Shown: piece by piece, positions 12,978-24,677 of the stretch
How positions within the stretch are numbered: the first letter of the stretch is position 1
Layout: each line of letters opens with the position of its first letter
From: Salvia splendens
Lineage: Eukaryota; Streptophyta; Magnoliopsida; Lamiales; Lamiaceae
Assembly: GCF_004379255.2 (NCBI RefSeq)
Contig: NC_056034.1
Location: 36,500,887 to 36,564,886, forward strand
Length of the DNA: 64,000 bases
Reading direction: 5' to 3'
Notes under the pieces: generated by a model
Told to the model about the DNA's origin: nothing
What the model saw: only the letters and a program-made list of their open reading frames with translations
The model's database searches: none
Position numbers and translations under genes: made by a program

Positions 12978-13183
12978 GATACACACGTGTATTGAAGAGT
13001 CAAGTGAAAGGGTGGGGAAATGGTGAGTCTTCAATGCAACCATTTTCATCAATGCTAAGTGTTTAGGTGTCAAACCCAGCCTTGGGGACAAGGGTGTTTC
13101 CGAGGGGCCGCGAATTGATACACACGTGTATTGAAGAGTCAAGTGAAAGGGTGGGGAAATGGTGAGTCTTCAATGCAGCCATT
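12978..13183. repeat. ~67-bp direct repeat pair, copy A (copy B near 31141-31346)
   Basis: The block starting GATACACACGTGTATTGAAG occurs at 12978-13044 and 13117-13183, separated by 72 bp of different sequence. It contains the palindrome ATACACGTGTAT-like core. Origin unknown. Confidence 0.75.
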
Positions 13184-13189
13184 ATCATT

Positions 13190-14155
13190 ATCATTAATAA
13201 ATGACAGTTACGCGAAGATGGAGGGTTGTTTCTATGCAGCCATTATCACTATCTTTATTATTTTCATGAATAAGAGGCTTTTGCAATTCCATCGTAGAAG
13301 TACTATATATTGTCCCTAGAAGTTGGAGATATAATGACTTTTATCTATCATTGTAGTTGAACGGCATTAGCCGAGGCTTTCCTTGTTGGAAAGAGGGCTT
13401 TCCCTTGTTGGAAAGAGTTTTCTATTTATTTTCTTGTTATATCCTAATTGTGTTCAACCAAGTTATCATGGCGAAAGTGCGTTATGCTACTTATGCTGAC
13501 ATACTATCTAGAATTCACGGTCCACCCGCCTTTCACTCCGTATCAAATACTATGAAATTAACATTTACAGCCCTACCCAGGATTGAGGACAGTAACCAAT
13601 GCTCCAGAATATAAATAGCTTTTACCTTTAGAGAATTCTTCAATGACTATTTGATACCAGAAAGCACAGAAGCCTGGAAATTTTGTGGTAACATGTACCA
13701 GCATTTATGTATTGAGGTGTCATGTTGTGCCAAATATTTGAACTACCGGTATATGCTGGCAGCGAGAAGCAATTAAAGCATATGAAATATGAAAATTAGT
13801 CTAACTTTGTTTTAAGGAAACAATAAAAATATTTGAAATTTTGAGGATGGCAGTGAGAAGCAATTAAACAAAACATTGATTTCTAAATCAGGTCATGATT
13901 CATATCAGTGGATTACCAATGATTTTTCACTTACTTCAGAAGGTGGCATTCAAACATATGAAGTATGAATATTAGTCTACCTTTATTTTGACGCTCAGCA
14001 GATCATAATATTCAATCAGCACAGTCATAAAAAGAGTTCTAAGGAATGTCCCAGGTACACGCTTAAACCTTAGTTGAGACTTCATAAGGTGCATCATTAC
14101 TAGAGAGAGCACACTTCCAAAAAGTAACATCTAACTGGCAGAGCAAGCCATCATC
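13190..14155. other. Long intron sequence, no gene seen
   Basis: Part of the 2.3-kb intron between NOT1 exons 13 and 14. It holds a short internal repeat (CTTTCCTTGTTGGAAAGAG-like, 13376-13417) and otherwise AT-rich unique sequence. The open frame 13357-13614 has no recognisable similarity. The counterpart in copy B is 31353-32318. Confidence 0.6.
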
Positions 14156-14157
14156 AT

Positions 14158-14465
14158 TGTAGAAATGGGTCACTCACCCCCTTAAAAGTGAGTGCCCATT
14201 TCTACATGTTTTTTCAACAAAGAAACCCATCACCGACTTGGGCCCGCTCTTACACCATTAGCACAGGATTTCTATCATGATGTCAGATAGGCCCAAATCG
14301 ATGTTGATCTCTTTGTCTGCGCTTATGGAAGTTGGATGTACATTCCGACCCGCACGTGCGGGGGTGCGTTGAAAACCCCCATTCTAGTCCCACATCGACT
14401 TGATGATGATCATGTCTCATCAATATATACATTGATAACCCTCCCCTACTCTACAATTATTACAT
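14158..14465 (-). mobile_element. TRIM-like repeat fragment, minus orientation, copy A (copy B near 32321-32628)
   Basis: It shares with 15476-15804, in inverted orientation, the blocks GGGGAGGGTTATC, AAGTCGATGTGGGAC and CGACTTGGGCCCGCTCT. Its left end, 14158-14204, is a near-perfect hairpin with arms GTAGAAATGGGTCACTCAC and its complement. It probably belongs to a short LTR-type (TRIM) family. Confidence 0.6.
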
Positions 14466-14855
14466 GAGTGCATGTAGGATCTCTATGTCTGATTTAGGCT
14501 TTTCCTGGCAGTTCCACATAATAAGCTTCCATGTACATGGTGGATTGGTGGGTCATCTCTAAATCATCATTCATCATAATTGTACAAGTATCTAGATGAA
14601 CATAGGTAATGATTGATAATTCAAGAAACATAAATTGAATTGAGAATGCAACCCATTTTATTCTATGATGATTGAGAGAATTATAAGTTAGCACATAGGT
14701 AACCAGAGAGACTGAACAAAATTACAAGTCATTCAAGAAAGGGGTCCATAAACAATGAATAAAATTCCCAAAAGTAAAAGCACGCGAAAACCATAAGGGT
14801 GAGGATCAAGTATAAACAAAGGTTAAAAAAGTATAAGACAGCTACATCCAATCAC

Positions 14856-15435
14856 CTCTATTGGAGTTTCTCTTCTCTCAGCTGCAGCAACTAGGGTCTC
14901 AATGTTTAATGCAGAGACAGGCTCTGTAACATCAGTCCCAATTAATGTAATACATAAGCACACAATGAGAAAAGTAGCCCAGCTAAAAGTGATAATTTAC
15001 TTGCTAAGGTTGATCTAGAAGACCGTGAAAAACTCGACGAAGCAGATTGTATTGACAGCACAGCGCCACTGCGTGACTGCATTGTGGGTTTGAGTATATT
15101 AGCACTCAAAATACAGAAAAAACAAGGTACAAATAGAAAGGAGATCAAGTGATTAGAAAGGGTAGGTGTACCATTCAAAGGAGCAATTACAGGCTGAACA
15201 GAAGAAGATTGTGCTGGCTTCATGTAATTAGAAAGAGTCACAGAGGGTTTCCTCTCATTTAGAGAGCTTGGTGGTCTCTGTGGTAGTGGGATCGAAGAGG
15301 AAACTGGTAATTCGGACACTGTGAACCCCCAGCACTTTCCGTTCTTGAATTAGCACGCATATGAGAGACATCCAATTTCTCAATTTCCTCAGACAAGTTA
15401 TTAGCAGAAAGCACACCAGCGTGACTCTGAAGTAC
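14856..15435 (-). pseudogene. NOT1: NOT1 exons 11-13, copy A
   Basis: Exon 11 (15172-15435) reads VLQSHAGVLSANNLSEEIEK and, in another frame, SELPVSSSIPLPQRPPSS. The switch near 15320 implies one lost base. Exon 12 (15001-15076) reads SRSGAVLSIQSASSSFSRS. Exon 13 (14856-14923) reads SALNIETLVAAAERRETPIE, a motif conserved in plant NOT1 just before the MIF4G region. The counterpart in copy B is at 33019-33598, with the same frameshift near 33483. Confidence 0.85.
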
Positions 15436-15475
15436 CTGTACAGCAATAACGTGAAAGGTCAGATACTAGTAATTA

Positions 15476-15804
15476 TTAGAAATGGGCCACTCACCCCTTA
15501 AAAGGCCTTATAGGGGGAGGGTTATCCACACTTATATAGATTAGATGAGATCTTCACCAAGTCGATGTGGGACAGAATTTAGAGAATTTAACACGCCCCC
15601 TCACGTGTGTGCTGGAAAGGACATCGGTCTTCCATCACGTGGGTAGGCAATGCAAGAGATAAGAGAACCATCATCGATGTGGGCCGGAAAGGACATCGGT
15701 CTTCCACTTGTGAGGTAGATAAGAGATAAAGAGAAAACCATCATCGACTTGGGCCCGCTCTGATACCATATCCCTCAAATAAGGGGTGAGTAGCCCATTT
15801 CTAA
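15476..15804 (+). mobile_element. TRIM-like repeat, plus orientation, copy A (copy B near 33639-33967)
   Basis: It starts TTAGAAATGGGCCACTCACC and ends with its inverse (GGTGAGTAGCCCATTTCTAA), with GATGTGGGAC and CACGCCCCCTCACGTGTG inside. Directly to its right (15807-15818) is TGGTATCAGAGC, the initiator-Met primer site, followed by a tRNA-like GGATTCGAATCC. The layout resembles one LTR plus the primer site of a TRIM element. Confidence 0.6.
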
Positions 15805-16753
15805 TATGGTATCAGAGCGGATTCGAATCCGTCTCTAAAAAATTAGGGTTTCCAAAAAAAAAAGAACTAAATTAGGGTTTCTGCCACTGCCCGCTCTACT
15901 ATCCCCACTCTACTCTTTTTTTTTGGAAATGTATGTCACAATAATACCTTTAAAACAGTGGGACAAGCTTCCAAATAGATATTCAAAAGTGAACCCAAAG
16001 GTTGAAAGTGACTAAGAGAGAGGTCCTGATCTCCAATTTGAACATCCTTCAGAAACTTGATGCATTCCTGGAGGCATGTACATAAACCAGATCTTGGAAT
16101 TACAATTATTAAAGGACACAAAATGGCACTGAAATTCTAAAATTAGTCTTGGCTATAATATCTTAAAGAATGATTTCTTTACACAACTACAGACGTCAAC
16201 TTGCTTTTCTTTTTATCTTAGGGATCTTAACAGGGAGGGATTTTAAAAAGAGAAAACGCTAACCTCATAAAAAGCATCTTTACTTGACACTGAATGAGTG
16301 CTCAACCAGCTTTCAAGGTTCATGATTTCTTTTTTAGATGCAAGTACAGCCAACCGAATGCCAAAGTAAAAAGGAAACATATCTAGTACTTGGGAAAGAG
16401 CCTGTAAAACATTTAACAGATATATTAAGATGCCAAGATTTGACAATCAATGGGGTATATATATCAAAGAAACACTAAAATAGCACATTTATGGTTGGTA
16501 AGAAGTCAAAACCTTTATTTCCTGGAAAGTATCCAAAATCCTATTGACACTGTCTGGATCAAGATTGACAGTATCTATGAGTCCACGTAGCAGCATGTTT
16601 TGATTAACATGCCAAAGAGTGTATAATAAACCACTTGTAGAAGCCCTTTTAAGAGCCATTGGGAGCACAGCAGATGCCACCTCGTTTTGGATGAGATTAT
16701 ATGCAGTCTACCAGTCATAGTTTGGTTAATAAACAATAAACCGTATAAAAAGC
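15732..16753. repeat. NOT1: 1.02-kb tandem repeat, copy A1 (NOT1 exons 8-10)
   Basis: Counterpart of 33895-34916 in the left 18-kb unit. The exons are at 16513-16707, 16264-16401 and 15948-16067 on the minus strand. Its left-end variants match copies A2 and B2 rather than its positional counterpart B1. Confidence 0.9.
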
Positions 16754-17141
16754 AGAAAACCATCATCGACTTGGGCCCGCTCTGATACCATATCCCTCAA
16801 ATAAGGGGTGAGTAGCCCATTTCTAATATGGTATCAGAGCGGATTCGAATCCGTCTCTAAAAAATTAGGGTTTCCAAAAAAAAAGAACTAAATTAGGGTT
16901 TCTGCCACTGCCCGCTCTACTATCCCCACTCTACTCTTTTTTTTTGGAAATGTATGTCACAATAATACCTTTAAAACAGTGGGACAAGCTTCCAAATAGA
17001 TATTCAAAAGTGAACCCAAAGGTTGAAAGTGACTAAGAGAGAGGTCCTGATCTCCAATTTGAACATCCTTCAGAAACTTGATGCATTCCTGGAGGCATGT
17101 ACATAAACCAGATCTTGGAATTACAATTATTAAAGGACACA
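16754..17141. repeat. NOT1: 1.02-kb tandem repeat, truncated copy A2 (NOT1 exon 10)
   Basis: Only the leftmost ~390 bp of the 1.02-kb repeat is present, holding exon 10 at 16969-17088. The 18-kb duplication junction cuts it at 17141, where it fuses to the filler. An open frame across the junction joins TRQQGSPFL to intron-derived residues, but that is a rearrangement product and not a gene. Confidence 0.9.
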
Positions 17142-17268
17142 GAAACGGGGATCCTTGTTGCCTAGTCTTCTGCTTCAACTCAGTGATTAATCTTAAGATA
17201 CTTCTGCTTCAACTCAGTGAGAAGCTTCTGCTTCAACTCAGTGAGAAACGGGGATCCTTGTTGCCTAG
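17142..17268. other. Stuttered filler at the duplication junction
   Basis: Read on the minus strand from 17269, a NOT1 exon begins TRQQGSPFLTELKQK. The DNA then repeats the TELKQK part twice more, inserts a ten-base piece equal to the end of the preceding exon (YLK), and repeats the TRQQGSPFL part once more before joining the intron sequence of copy A at 17141. A ~27-bp block occurs at 17143-17169 and again at 17243-17269. A ~19-bp block containing CTTCAACTCAGTGA occurs three times. This patchwork of locally copied pieces is typical of template switching or polymerase-theta end joining. The resulting reading frame ends in a stop, so the exon is destroyed here. Confidence 0.85.
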
Positions 17269-17964
17269 TCTGCAACAGAAATTGCTTCTAACATAAGAAC
17301 CACAGAAAAAGTTTTGAAATTCATTAATTTGCTTCTGGTCTTTTACCTTAAGATACTTGTCCACATCATCCTTGATCTGCTTTGCTTTAAGTGCGGTATC
17401 AACATCTGAAAGAATTCTCGGCGTATGATTAATCTCCGCCAGAAGGTCAATCTACATCATCACATAATGTGGCATTCAGATACCAACTTTACAGTCCAAG
17501 CAATAGATAATATTAAGTTCAGTTATGGACCTTTAAGTTGGGAGTAGAAGGATCTGGAAGCCTCATATTGCGAGGAAATGCGCTAAGGATTATATTCCGC
17601 ATTTGTATGCAGCTGGGGGGGATGACATCACAAAAGCTGAAATGATAATCACAAAGGAACACTGGAAAATCATGAAGTAACACTAACAACACTCGGGAGT
17701 GTTCCTTTGTACAGAAATTTCACCTAGAGATATACAAGATTCATATTGCATCAATATCAACACAAATAATGGTTGAGAACAAGGAAATAGTCCAAGAACT
17801 GCATACAAACCGGTTCCTCAAGTTCAGCCTTCCTCAGGAATGGTTCTATGAACTGGAAAAAGTCCACCAGTAACCTCTGAAAATATGGCCATCCTTTTTG
17901 TGCATTTGCAGTAAGCAGCTTTGGCATAAAACTTCTATGACTAACCAACTCGAGCCACGCAAAG
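17142..17964 (-). pseudogene. NOT1: NOT1 exons 36-39 (start of Not1 C-terminal domain), broken by the junction
   Basis: Exon 36 (17811-17964) reads SFAWLELVSHRSFMPKLL and GWPYFQRLLVDFFQFIEPFL. Exon 37 (17531-17723) reads KFLYKGTL, then shifts frame through one extra C near 17697, and resumes with [18 protein letters not shown] and [17 protein letters not shown]. Exon 38 (17347-17451) reads IDLLAEINHTPRILSDVD to DDVDKYLK. Exon 39 begins at 17269 (TRQQGSPFL) and runs into the junction filler. The rest of the domain is missing here and may lie left of the window. Confidence 0.88.
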
Positions 17965-18365
17965 CTGAAAGCAACTAGACAAGTCAGTCATACAAAATTG
18001 AGCAGCTTTAGGTAACCCTATGGTACTGGAAGGAATAATATTATCATCCCTCAAAGTAAGCAGCTGATTTCCCATTTCATCAATAAAAATAAAGAACAAA
18101 CAAAACAAATCGAAGCATTCATGACAACCTATATTCCAAAATTCTGAAGAAAATTGGTTCATAGGTATTGGTTCACCAGGCAGTTTTCAGGGCAGAAGAA
18201 AATAGAATCAGAAATAGTAACCACAAGTTATTCTTAGATGTGAAAGACCTAAGATTTATATAGTAGGAGTATAATTTATTCAGGAAAGCAGAATGTAATA
18301 ATAGATTGAATGCTATAGATGCGAGTTTGTGTCAATTGTATAAGTGAGTAATATAATATTGTTCA

Positions 18366-19957
18366 TGTCACGCCCGCATTTTCTAAGGATAGAAAACACG
18401 GTTGATCGCGACTAGGGGAGGATTAAAGAAGCGGGGAAGAAAGGGGAAAAACAACACAACTCGACCATAACTTGAAACAACTGGGAATAGCTCGAATAAA
18501 ATCAGAGTATCTCAACAATCAACAACTCAAAAATGAATATTATCTCAACGATACAAGAACTCAAAAGAAGGACAACCACTTAGCGGAAGCATTTCGAGAG
18601 AAGGAATATGCCACGTGTGAAGACATGACACATTCTAAACACTTAATTTCTTCAACGGTCTTGCTCAACACCCACCGCACCCGTCACGCTCAACCTGCAA
18701 TTTTTAAAAGAAAAGCAGGGCTGAGTACTTGATGCACTCAGTGGACTCATGCCGAAAACATTTTATAAAAAGTATTTATCATGTCACCATTGAGTGACCT
18801 TGGGGTTTTAACTTTAGAAATCGCCCAAGACACTAAAATCATTTCCATTGTAAAATTCGGTTGATCAACCATTTTCCCATAGCTATCTACCATATCTGAT
18901 CCATTGATGACAAGGAATGTGGCCACATCCCACTCACGATCTCCATAGGTGTACACTAGCCTGAATAGGGACTCACTCCCTAGACAGACCCGAATTCGAT
19001 TATCCATTGATGGCAAAAGCCACATCAGATAGGTTCCATAGAATAAAACAAAACATGGCATGACAAATATTCATATCATTTTCACATAAAAATATACTTA
19101 GGGCATTGCCCTTATTTAAAAAGAATGCCCACCTCGTTCTCTTAAAGCCTTAAATTTTTTTTTTCGTTCGGTTCTCGAAAAGCGTGCGTGAAGTCACCCA
19201 CTTCGACTCAATCTTCCATTCGATTAATTTGGACCAAACCAAATTAACTCCAAGCCATCTCCTTTATCAAAACAGTGGGCCTACAAATTTAAATTAATTC
19301 ATTTGGCCCAAAACATTAAATAAACAAGGCCCAAAACCTTAATCTTCCTTACCTAACGTGAAATTCCAAATGGAATTGGAATCCTCTTCTCAAATCAAGC
19401 ACACCCTGTCATCTCTCTCTCACACTCTTCTACAGCTCTCCGTCGAGCAGCTCTTCCACAAGGGGGCGTTCGTCGTTGTTCGCTCTCTCTCTGACAATCC
19501 GCCGCCGCTGCCGTCTCCTCCGCTCCACCACTGCTGTCAAAGCGCTGCCTCACTGAAATTCTCCAGCATCATCGCTGCTGTCCACCGCTGTTCGGCCCGT
19601 CGCGCCACCGCATCGAAGTCGCGGTCAGCCCCTGCTCCTCGCCCTCTCTGCCACTGCCGGAGACGCACAGGCAGCGACGTCGCCTCTGCCCGTCTGTGTC
19701 GTCGTTGCCGAGCAGCCGCTGCTCTCCGTTGCCGGCGTCTAGCAGCTGTCGCCGCCACTGCCGTCCCCTATTCCTCTCGTCCTTCTCTCTCTCTAAATCC
19801 TTAATTGCAAGACCTCATCTCTTATACTCCATGATGCATTCCCATTCCTGCTGAAGTTGCTCTTCGTAAGTAGAAAGATTGGCAGCCAATTCTTCGATAT
19901 TCACCTCTTCGTCTTCCATCTTTTTTTTTTCTCTCCTTTATTTTTCGGGGTGTTACA
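18366..19957 (-). repeat. 3' LTR of the LARD-like element (shortened), copy B
   Basis: Counterpart of 198-1790, with the same ~590-bp absence relative to the 5' LTR. Confidence 0.88.
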
Positions 19958-21375
19958 ATCTACCCATCTTAATAAAAATTTCGTCCCGAAATTTGCTTAC
20001 GTCCTTCGAATATAGAAGTTCTCCATCATCTTGTCTTCCAAGCAGCTTCCTCATGTCGTCTAATTAACATTGTAGTTGAAAGTCACATCGCTGCCACTTT
20101 TAATAAATTACGCGAGATTAGACTATATTAAATTAAATCGCGCACTTCGCATCATCCCTCCTTGTCTTGCACCCTCTTTTGCGTTTGAACTTCATTACGT
20201 CTTCGCTATCTTCCACTTCTTGAAATCTTCCTCGTATTCTTTTTGTTCTTGCCGTTCAGGGAAAACGTAGGAAATAGTAAAATAGTTCACCCATCAAACT
20301 TGCTCCAACGTTTCATGCAATTCCAAGAAAAAGTTTCATGTTTCACCGGCCTCCCTTCGCACTCTCGATCTCCTTGCCTCGTCGTGACTTGACAATTTAG
20401 GGGTTCACCCCAAACTTTCAGAATCTCGTTCGTTTTCGTCACTCGGGAAAGTGATAGATTATCTCAACATACTTCATCATCTCATAGACAAATATCACAT
20501 TTAAAGTCATTCATACTTCAAATAACAAGTATAATACACAACATTTTCACATCTCATAGCAAAACACTTTCGAACTTCACATTTATATTCAAAACTTTTG
20601 AAACAAAATTTCTTTATACTTTCACTCTTTCCTCAAAAATTTCCACATCTCACTATTAAAGTAAAAGTTTTGACTCAAAAATAAAACGTACTTCCGCATC
20701 AACTTTCATCATTCGTATAAAACACTCCATAGAATAACGCATCGTACTTTGCACCTCATAACATAAATATCATCACACTTCCATAGCTCAATTTTTCCAA
20801 ACGAAAAAGTTAAAACTTTTTTTTTAACTCAAAAATTTTCGAACAATTCATAAACACAGTATTTTCCATTGATCAATTTTTTTTTCATAAATGATAAGTC
20901 ACCCCATTGCAAGACATACATCTTTTTATCACTATAGATTTTCATCTTCTCACAAAACATATATATACTTTTTTTTTCCAACCATAGCTCCTCTATCCCA
21001 TTGTAAAACATATTGTTTTCATAACCATAGCTCTTCTATCCCATTGTAAAACATACTTTGTTTTAATAACCATAGCTCTTCTATCCCATTGTAAAACATA
21101 CTCTCTTTTTTTCATAACCATAGCTTCTCATCTCCTTTCCTGAAAACTTTCTCATAAAATTTTTTTTTATAAAAATAAATTACCTCTCTCTTGATTGAGC
21201 GCGGCGAAGCAGGATGTTGAGCCTTCAATGCACAATTATTATTATCATTATTATTTTTATTATTATCATTATTATTACTATCATTATTATTTTAGTCTAG
21301 CGAAACAAGTCTAGACTAAGTCAGAAAAAGACACTCGGGTCCAGAGCGGAAAGAAAAATTGCTCTGATACCACTT

Positions 21376-23558
21376 TGTCACGCCCGCATTTTCTAAGGAT
21401 AGAAAACACGGTTGATCGCGACTAGGGGAGGATTAAAGAAGCGGGGAAGAAATGGGAAAAACAACACAACTCGACCATAACTTGAAACAACTGGGAATAA
21501 CTCGAATAAAATCAGAGTATCTCAACAATCAACAACTCAAAAATGAATATTATCTCAACGATACAAGAACTCAAAAGAAGGACAACCACTTAGCGGAAGC
21601 ATTTCGAGAGAAGGAATATGCCACGTGTGAAGACATGACACATTCTAAACACCTAATTTCTTCAACGGTCTTGCTCAACACCACCGCACCCGTCACGCTC
21701 AACCTGCAATTTTTAAAAGAAAAGCAGGGCTGAGTACTTAATGCACTCAGTGGACTCATGCCGAAAACATTTTATAAAAAGTATTTATCATGCCACCATT
21801 GAGTGACCTTGGGGTTTTAACTTTAGAAATCGCCCAAGACACTTAAATCATTTCCATTGTAAAATTCGGTTGATCAACCATTTTCCCATAGCTATCTACC
21901 ATATCTGATCCATTGATGACAAGGAATGTGGCCACATCCCAAGTCACTAGACCGGCCGACCCAAAAGACGACTCACGATCTCCATAGGTGTACACTAGCC
22001 TGAATAGGGACTCACTCCCTAGACAGACCCGAATTCGATTATCCATTGATGGCAAAAGCCACATCAAATAGGTCCCATAGAATAAAACAAAACACGGCAT
22101 GACAAATATTCATATCATTTTCACATAAAAATATACTTAGGGCATTGCCCTTATTTAAAAAGAAAGCCCACCTCGTTCTCTTAAAGCCTTAAATTTTTTT
22201 TTTTCGTTCGGTTCTCGAAAAGCATGCGTGAAGTCACCCACTTCGACTCAATCTTCCATTCGATTAATTTGGACCAAACCAAATTAACTCCAAGCCATCT
22301 CCTTTATCAAAACAGTGGGCCTGCAAATTTAAATTAATTCATTTGGCCCAAAACATTAAATAAACAAGGCGCAAAACATTAATCTTCCTTACCTAACGTG
22401 AAATTCCAAATGGAATTGGAATCCTCTTCTCAAATCAAGCACACCATGTCATCTCTCTCTCACTCTTCTACAGCTCTCCGTCGAGCAGCTCTTCCACACG
22501 GGGGCATTCGTCGTTGTTCGCTCTCTCTCTGACAATCCGCCGCCGCTGCCGTCTCCTCCGCTCCACTGCTGTCAAAGCGCTGCCTCACTGAAATTCTCCA
22601 GCATCATCCCTGCTGTCCACCGCTGTTCGGCCCGTCGCGCCACCGCATCGAAGTCGCGGTCAGCCCCTGCTCCTCGCCCTCTCTGCCACTGCCGGAGACG
22701 CACAGGCAGCGACGTCGCCTCTGCCCGTCTGTGTCGTCGTTGCCGAGCAGCCGCTGCTCTCCGTTGCCGGCGTCTAGCAGCTGTCGCCGCCACTGCCGTC
22801 CCCTATTCCTCTAGTCCTTCTCTCTCTCTAAATCCTTAATTGCAAGACCTCATCTCTTATACTCCATGATGCATTCCCATTCCTGCTGAAGTTGCTCTTC
22901 GTAAGTAGAAAGATTGGCAGCCAATTCTTCGATATTCACCTCTTCGTCTTCCATCTTTTTTTTTTCTCTACGAGTATTTACCTTCAGGGACGATAACTGG
23001 ATCGAATAAATCCCCCATTCAAACTTCACAAACGAGAGTCCCAAAATTTTGAGTAGCTAACTTCTCTTTCTCCCTTTCTGCTTGTCGCTTTCTCCTCTCC
23101 CTCACGTTTTGTTCCTTGGAAGCACTTGACTTCGAATTCGATCTTTGAGTTGCGGCTTGTACTGTATTGAGTGAGAGTTGCCTTGTTCTTGTGAGTAGTT
23201 GCAGAGAATCGAAAATAGGGAAGAAAGATTGTGAAGGAGTATTATAGAGAGGGGGCGGTTAATTGATATGGAGAGATTTAGGGAGTGGGGAGAGATTCAT
23301 GGGAGAGAGGGAGAGATGGTTTTTAGTCGTGGGCGAAAAGGAGGAAATTCAAATTTTCTTCTTTTTTTTTTTTAAAGAAATTATTTAATATTTTATTTAC
23401 AGATCACGGAGGAAGAATATCTCATCACGGAGGAGGAAAATCTCTATAGAATCTTTAATTAAATTTGTATTATTGACTTGGTGACCAAGTCAACACGAAA
23501 AGGTTTAATTAGATTAATTTGATTTTTTTTTCTCTCCTTTATTTTTCGGGGTGTTACA
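21376..23558 (-). repeat. 5' LTR of the LARD-like element, copy B
   Basis: Counterpart of 3212-5395 with single-base differences (for example near 21970 and 22370). Confidence 0.88.
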
Positions 23559-23728
23559 GTTCAACCAAAATCAAATCAATTTGAAGCTAAGCAAAGCGAC
23601 TCAAAAGCAATATGCAGATCCCATATGCAAACAATTAAAGCTGAAAGTAATTTTAAGTTTATCTTATGGTCCACATCATACATTCTCCCTGGATCAATAG
23701 AAGCAATTAGACAACCATTCACACATAC

Positions 23729-24677
23729 CTGAACCCTGGGACCTTGAGAGGCTGAATTGCATGGAAGGAATTTGCCAAAGCAGTCAATACCTGAAAATTT
23801 TATTCTTTAGTTAGAAAATAGTAGTTGTACGATGCAGATAGCTTTAGTTAAAAAGACACCTAGGCTAGGAATGTAATCTCTGAATGAAAAGAAAGCTAGC
23901 AAACTTATGATCCTATAGCTGAATTAAATGCCAAAATACAGTACCTGAAAAATGCCACCGTCAAATACAGGATCCAATGAACACAAATCAAGCAGACAAT
24001 TAACAAACAACCCCAAAGTAGGGTCTTGGATTAAATGACGCCTTTCTCTCCTCCGCATCTTTTAGAATAAATTTCACCGTAAGAGCAAGAACCTAAAGCA
24101 GACATGGTAGAGTACATTAAAAATCTAGACACTTAACATTAAACAATCAAGCTCTGATCTCAAAGTCGTACCTTTGGCAGAAGTGAAAGTTTCCTCGAGC
24201 CTTGATCCACAGGGCAAAACTGGAAGGTTTGAAAGAGTTAACACAGATAGTATGAAGGACAGAGATTACAGAGACTGCATATATATTTTATTCCCTAAAG
24301 TACCAATATGAGATGCTACCTTCAGAACTGAGAAAACTAACTTCGCATATATATCAATAGCGAGGAATGATAGTGGTTGTCCTTGAGTAGAAGGGCAAGA
24401 GCTAGAATTTATATCCTCCGATGATAGTCAGTGTGATACAGAGAGTTCCTGAATTCAGGCCGTAATAAATAAAATACCATTACACTTGAACTAAATCGTT
24501 TATTACCGTAAGAGCGGAATAGGACCTCACCATAATCCTGCGGAAAAATCGATCAGTCATATCATCTCCTTTAAGCAGCCCTCTCTGTTGCAAGAGTGAG
24601 ACATGGCGAGCACAAGCCACATCATTTGCTCCAGGAAGTTCACATATTTGGTACCATTCAGCAAACAACCCAAATAC
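23729..24677 (-). pseudogene. NOT1: NOT1 exons 31-35 with the same lesions, copy B
   Basis: Exons at 24531-24677, 24320-24448, 24172-24219, 23945-24102 and 23729-23790. The TGA is at 24428-24430. Downstream of exon 35 the intron contains the LTR retrotransposon 18366-23558, after which the gene resumes at 17964. Confidence 0.88.

Larger units (their letters stand above)
1..17141. repeat. Left copy (A) of an 18.16-kb tandem duplication
   Basis: Bases 1-17141 reappear at 18169-35304 with an offset that drifts only from 18168 to 18163 through a few small indels. By eye there are about a dozen further single-base differences, for example near 3806, 4190, 10375 and 11565, so identity is about 99.9%. 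The copy holds the middle exons of a NOT1 pseudogene, a 5.2-kb LTR retrotransposon and several MITEs. The first ~1.02 kb of the unit, matching 17142-18168, should lie just left of the window. A recent duplication is most likely; an assembly artefact is possible. Confidence 0.96.
5566..17141 (-). pseudogene. NOT1: NOT1 pseudogene, 5'-truncated duplicate (copy A)
   Basis: This is the duplicate of the NOT1 middle exons. It runs from the exon ECIKFLKDVQIGDQDLSLSH (16969-17088, last member of a repeated exon trio) down to VLTALANSFHAIQPLKVPGF (5566-5627). It lacks every exon upstream of the trio because the duplication junction at 17141 cuts it off. The next downstream exon (SFAWLELVSHRS, present at 17811-17964 in the other copy) should lie left of the window. 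All stops and frameshifts seen in the right copy occur here at matching positions (minus 18163), for example TGA at 8901-8903, TAA at 8674-8676 and TGA at 6265-6267. It has no visible promoter of its own. Confidence 0.9.
18366..23558 (-). mobile_element. Same LARD-like retrotransposon, copy B
   Basis: LTRs at 18366-19957 and 21376-23558, primer site at 21361-21372, and target duplication GTTCA at 18361-18365 and 23559-23563. It has the same insertion point and the same shortened 3' LTR as copy A, so it was carried by the 18-kb duplication and did not insert independently. A 3-bp difference in its internal tandem repeat near 21012 distinguishes the copies. Confidence 0.92.

Noticed and set aside
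15807..15830. tRNA gene suggested by GGATTCGAATCC and TGGTATCAGAGC
   Set aside because: It is a primer-binding-site context of a TRIM-like element. No cloverleaf or acceptor stem can be formed.
16957..17178. Open frame fusing TRQQGSPFL to another NOT1 exon
   Set aside because: It is created by the duplication junction and reads through intron sequence; no start or splice context supports a fusion protein.
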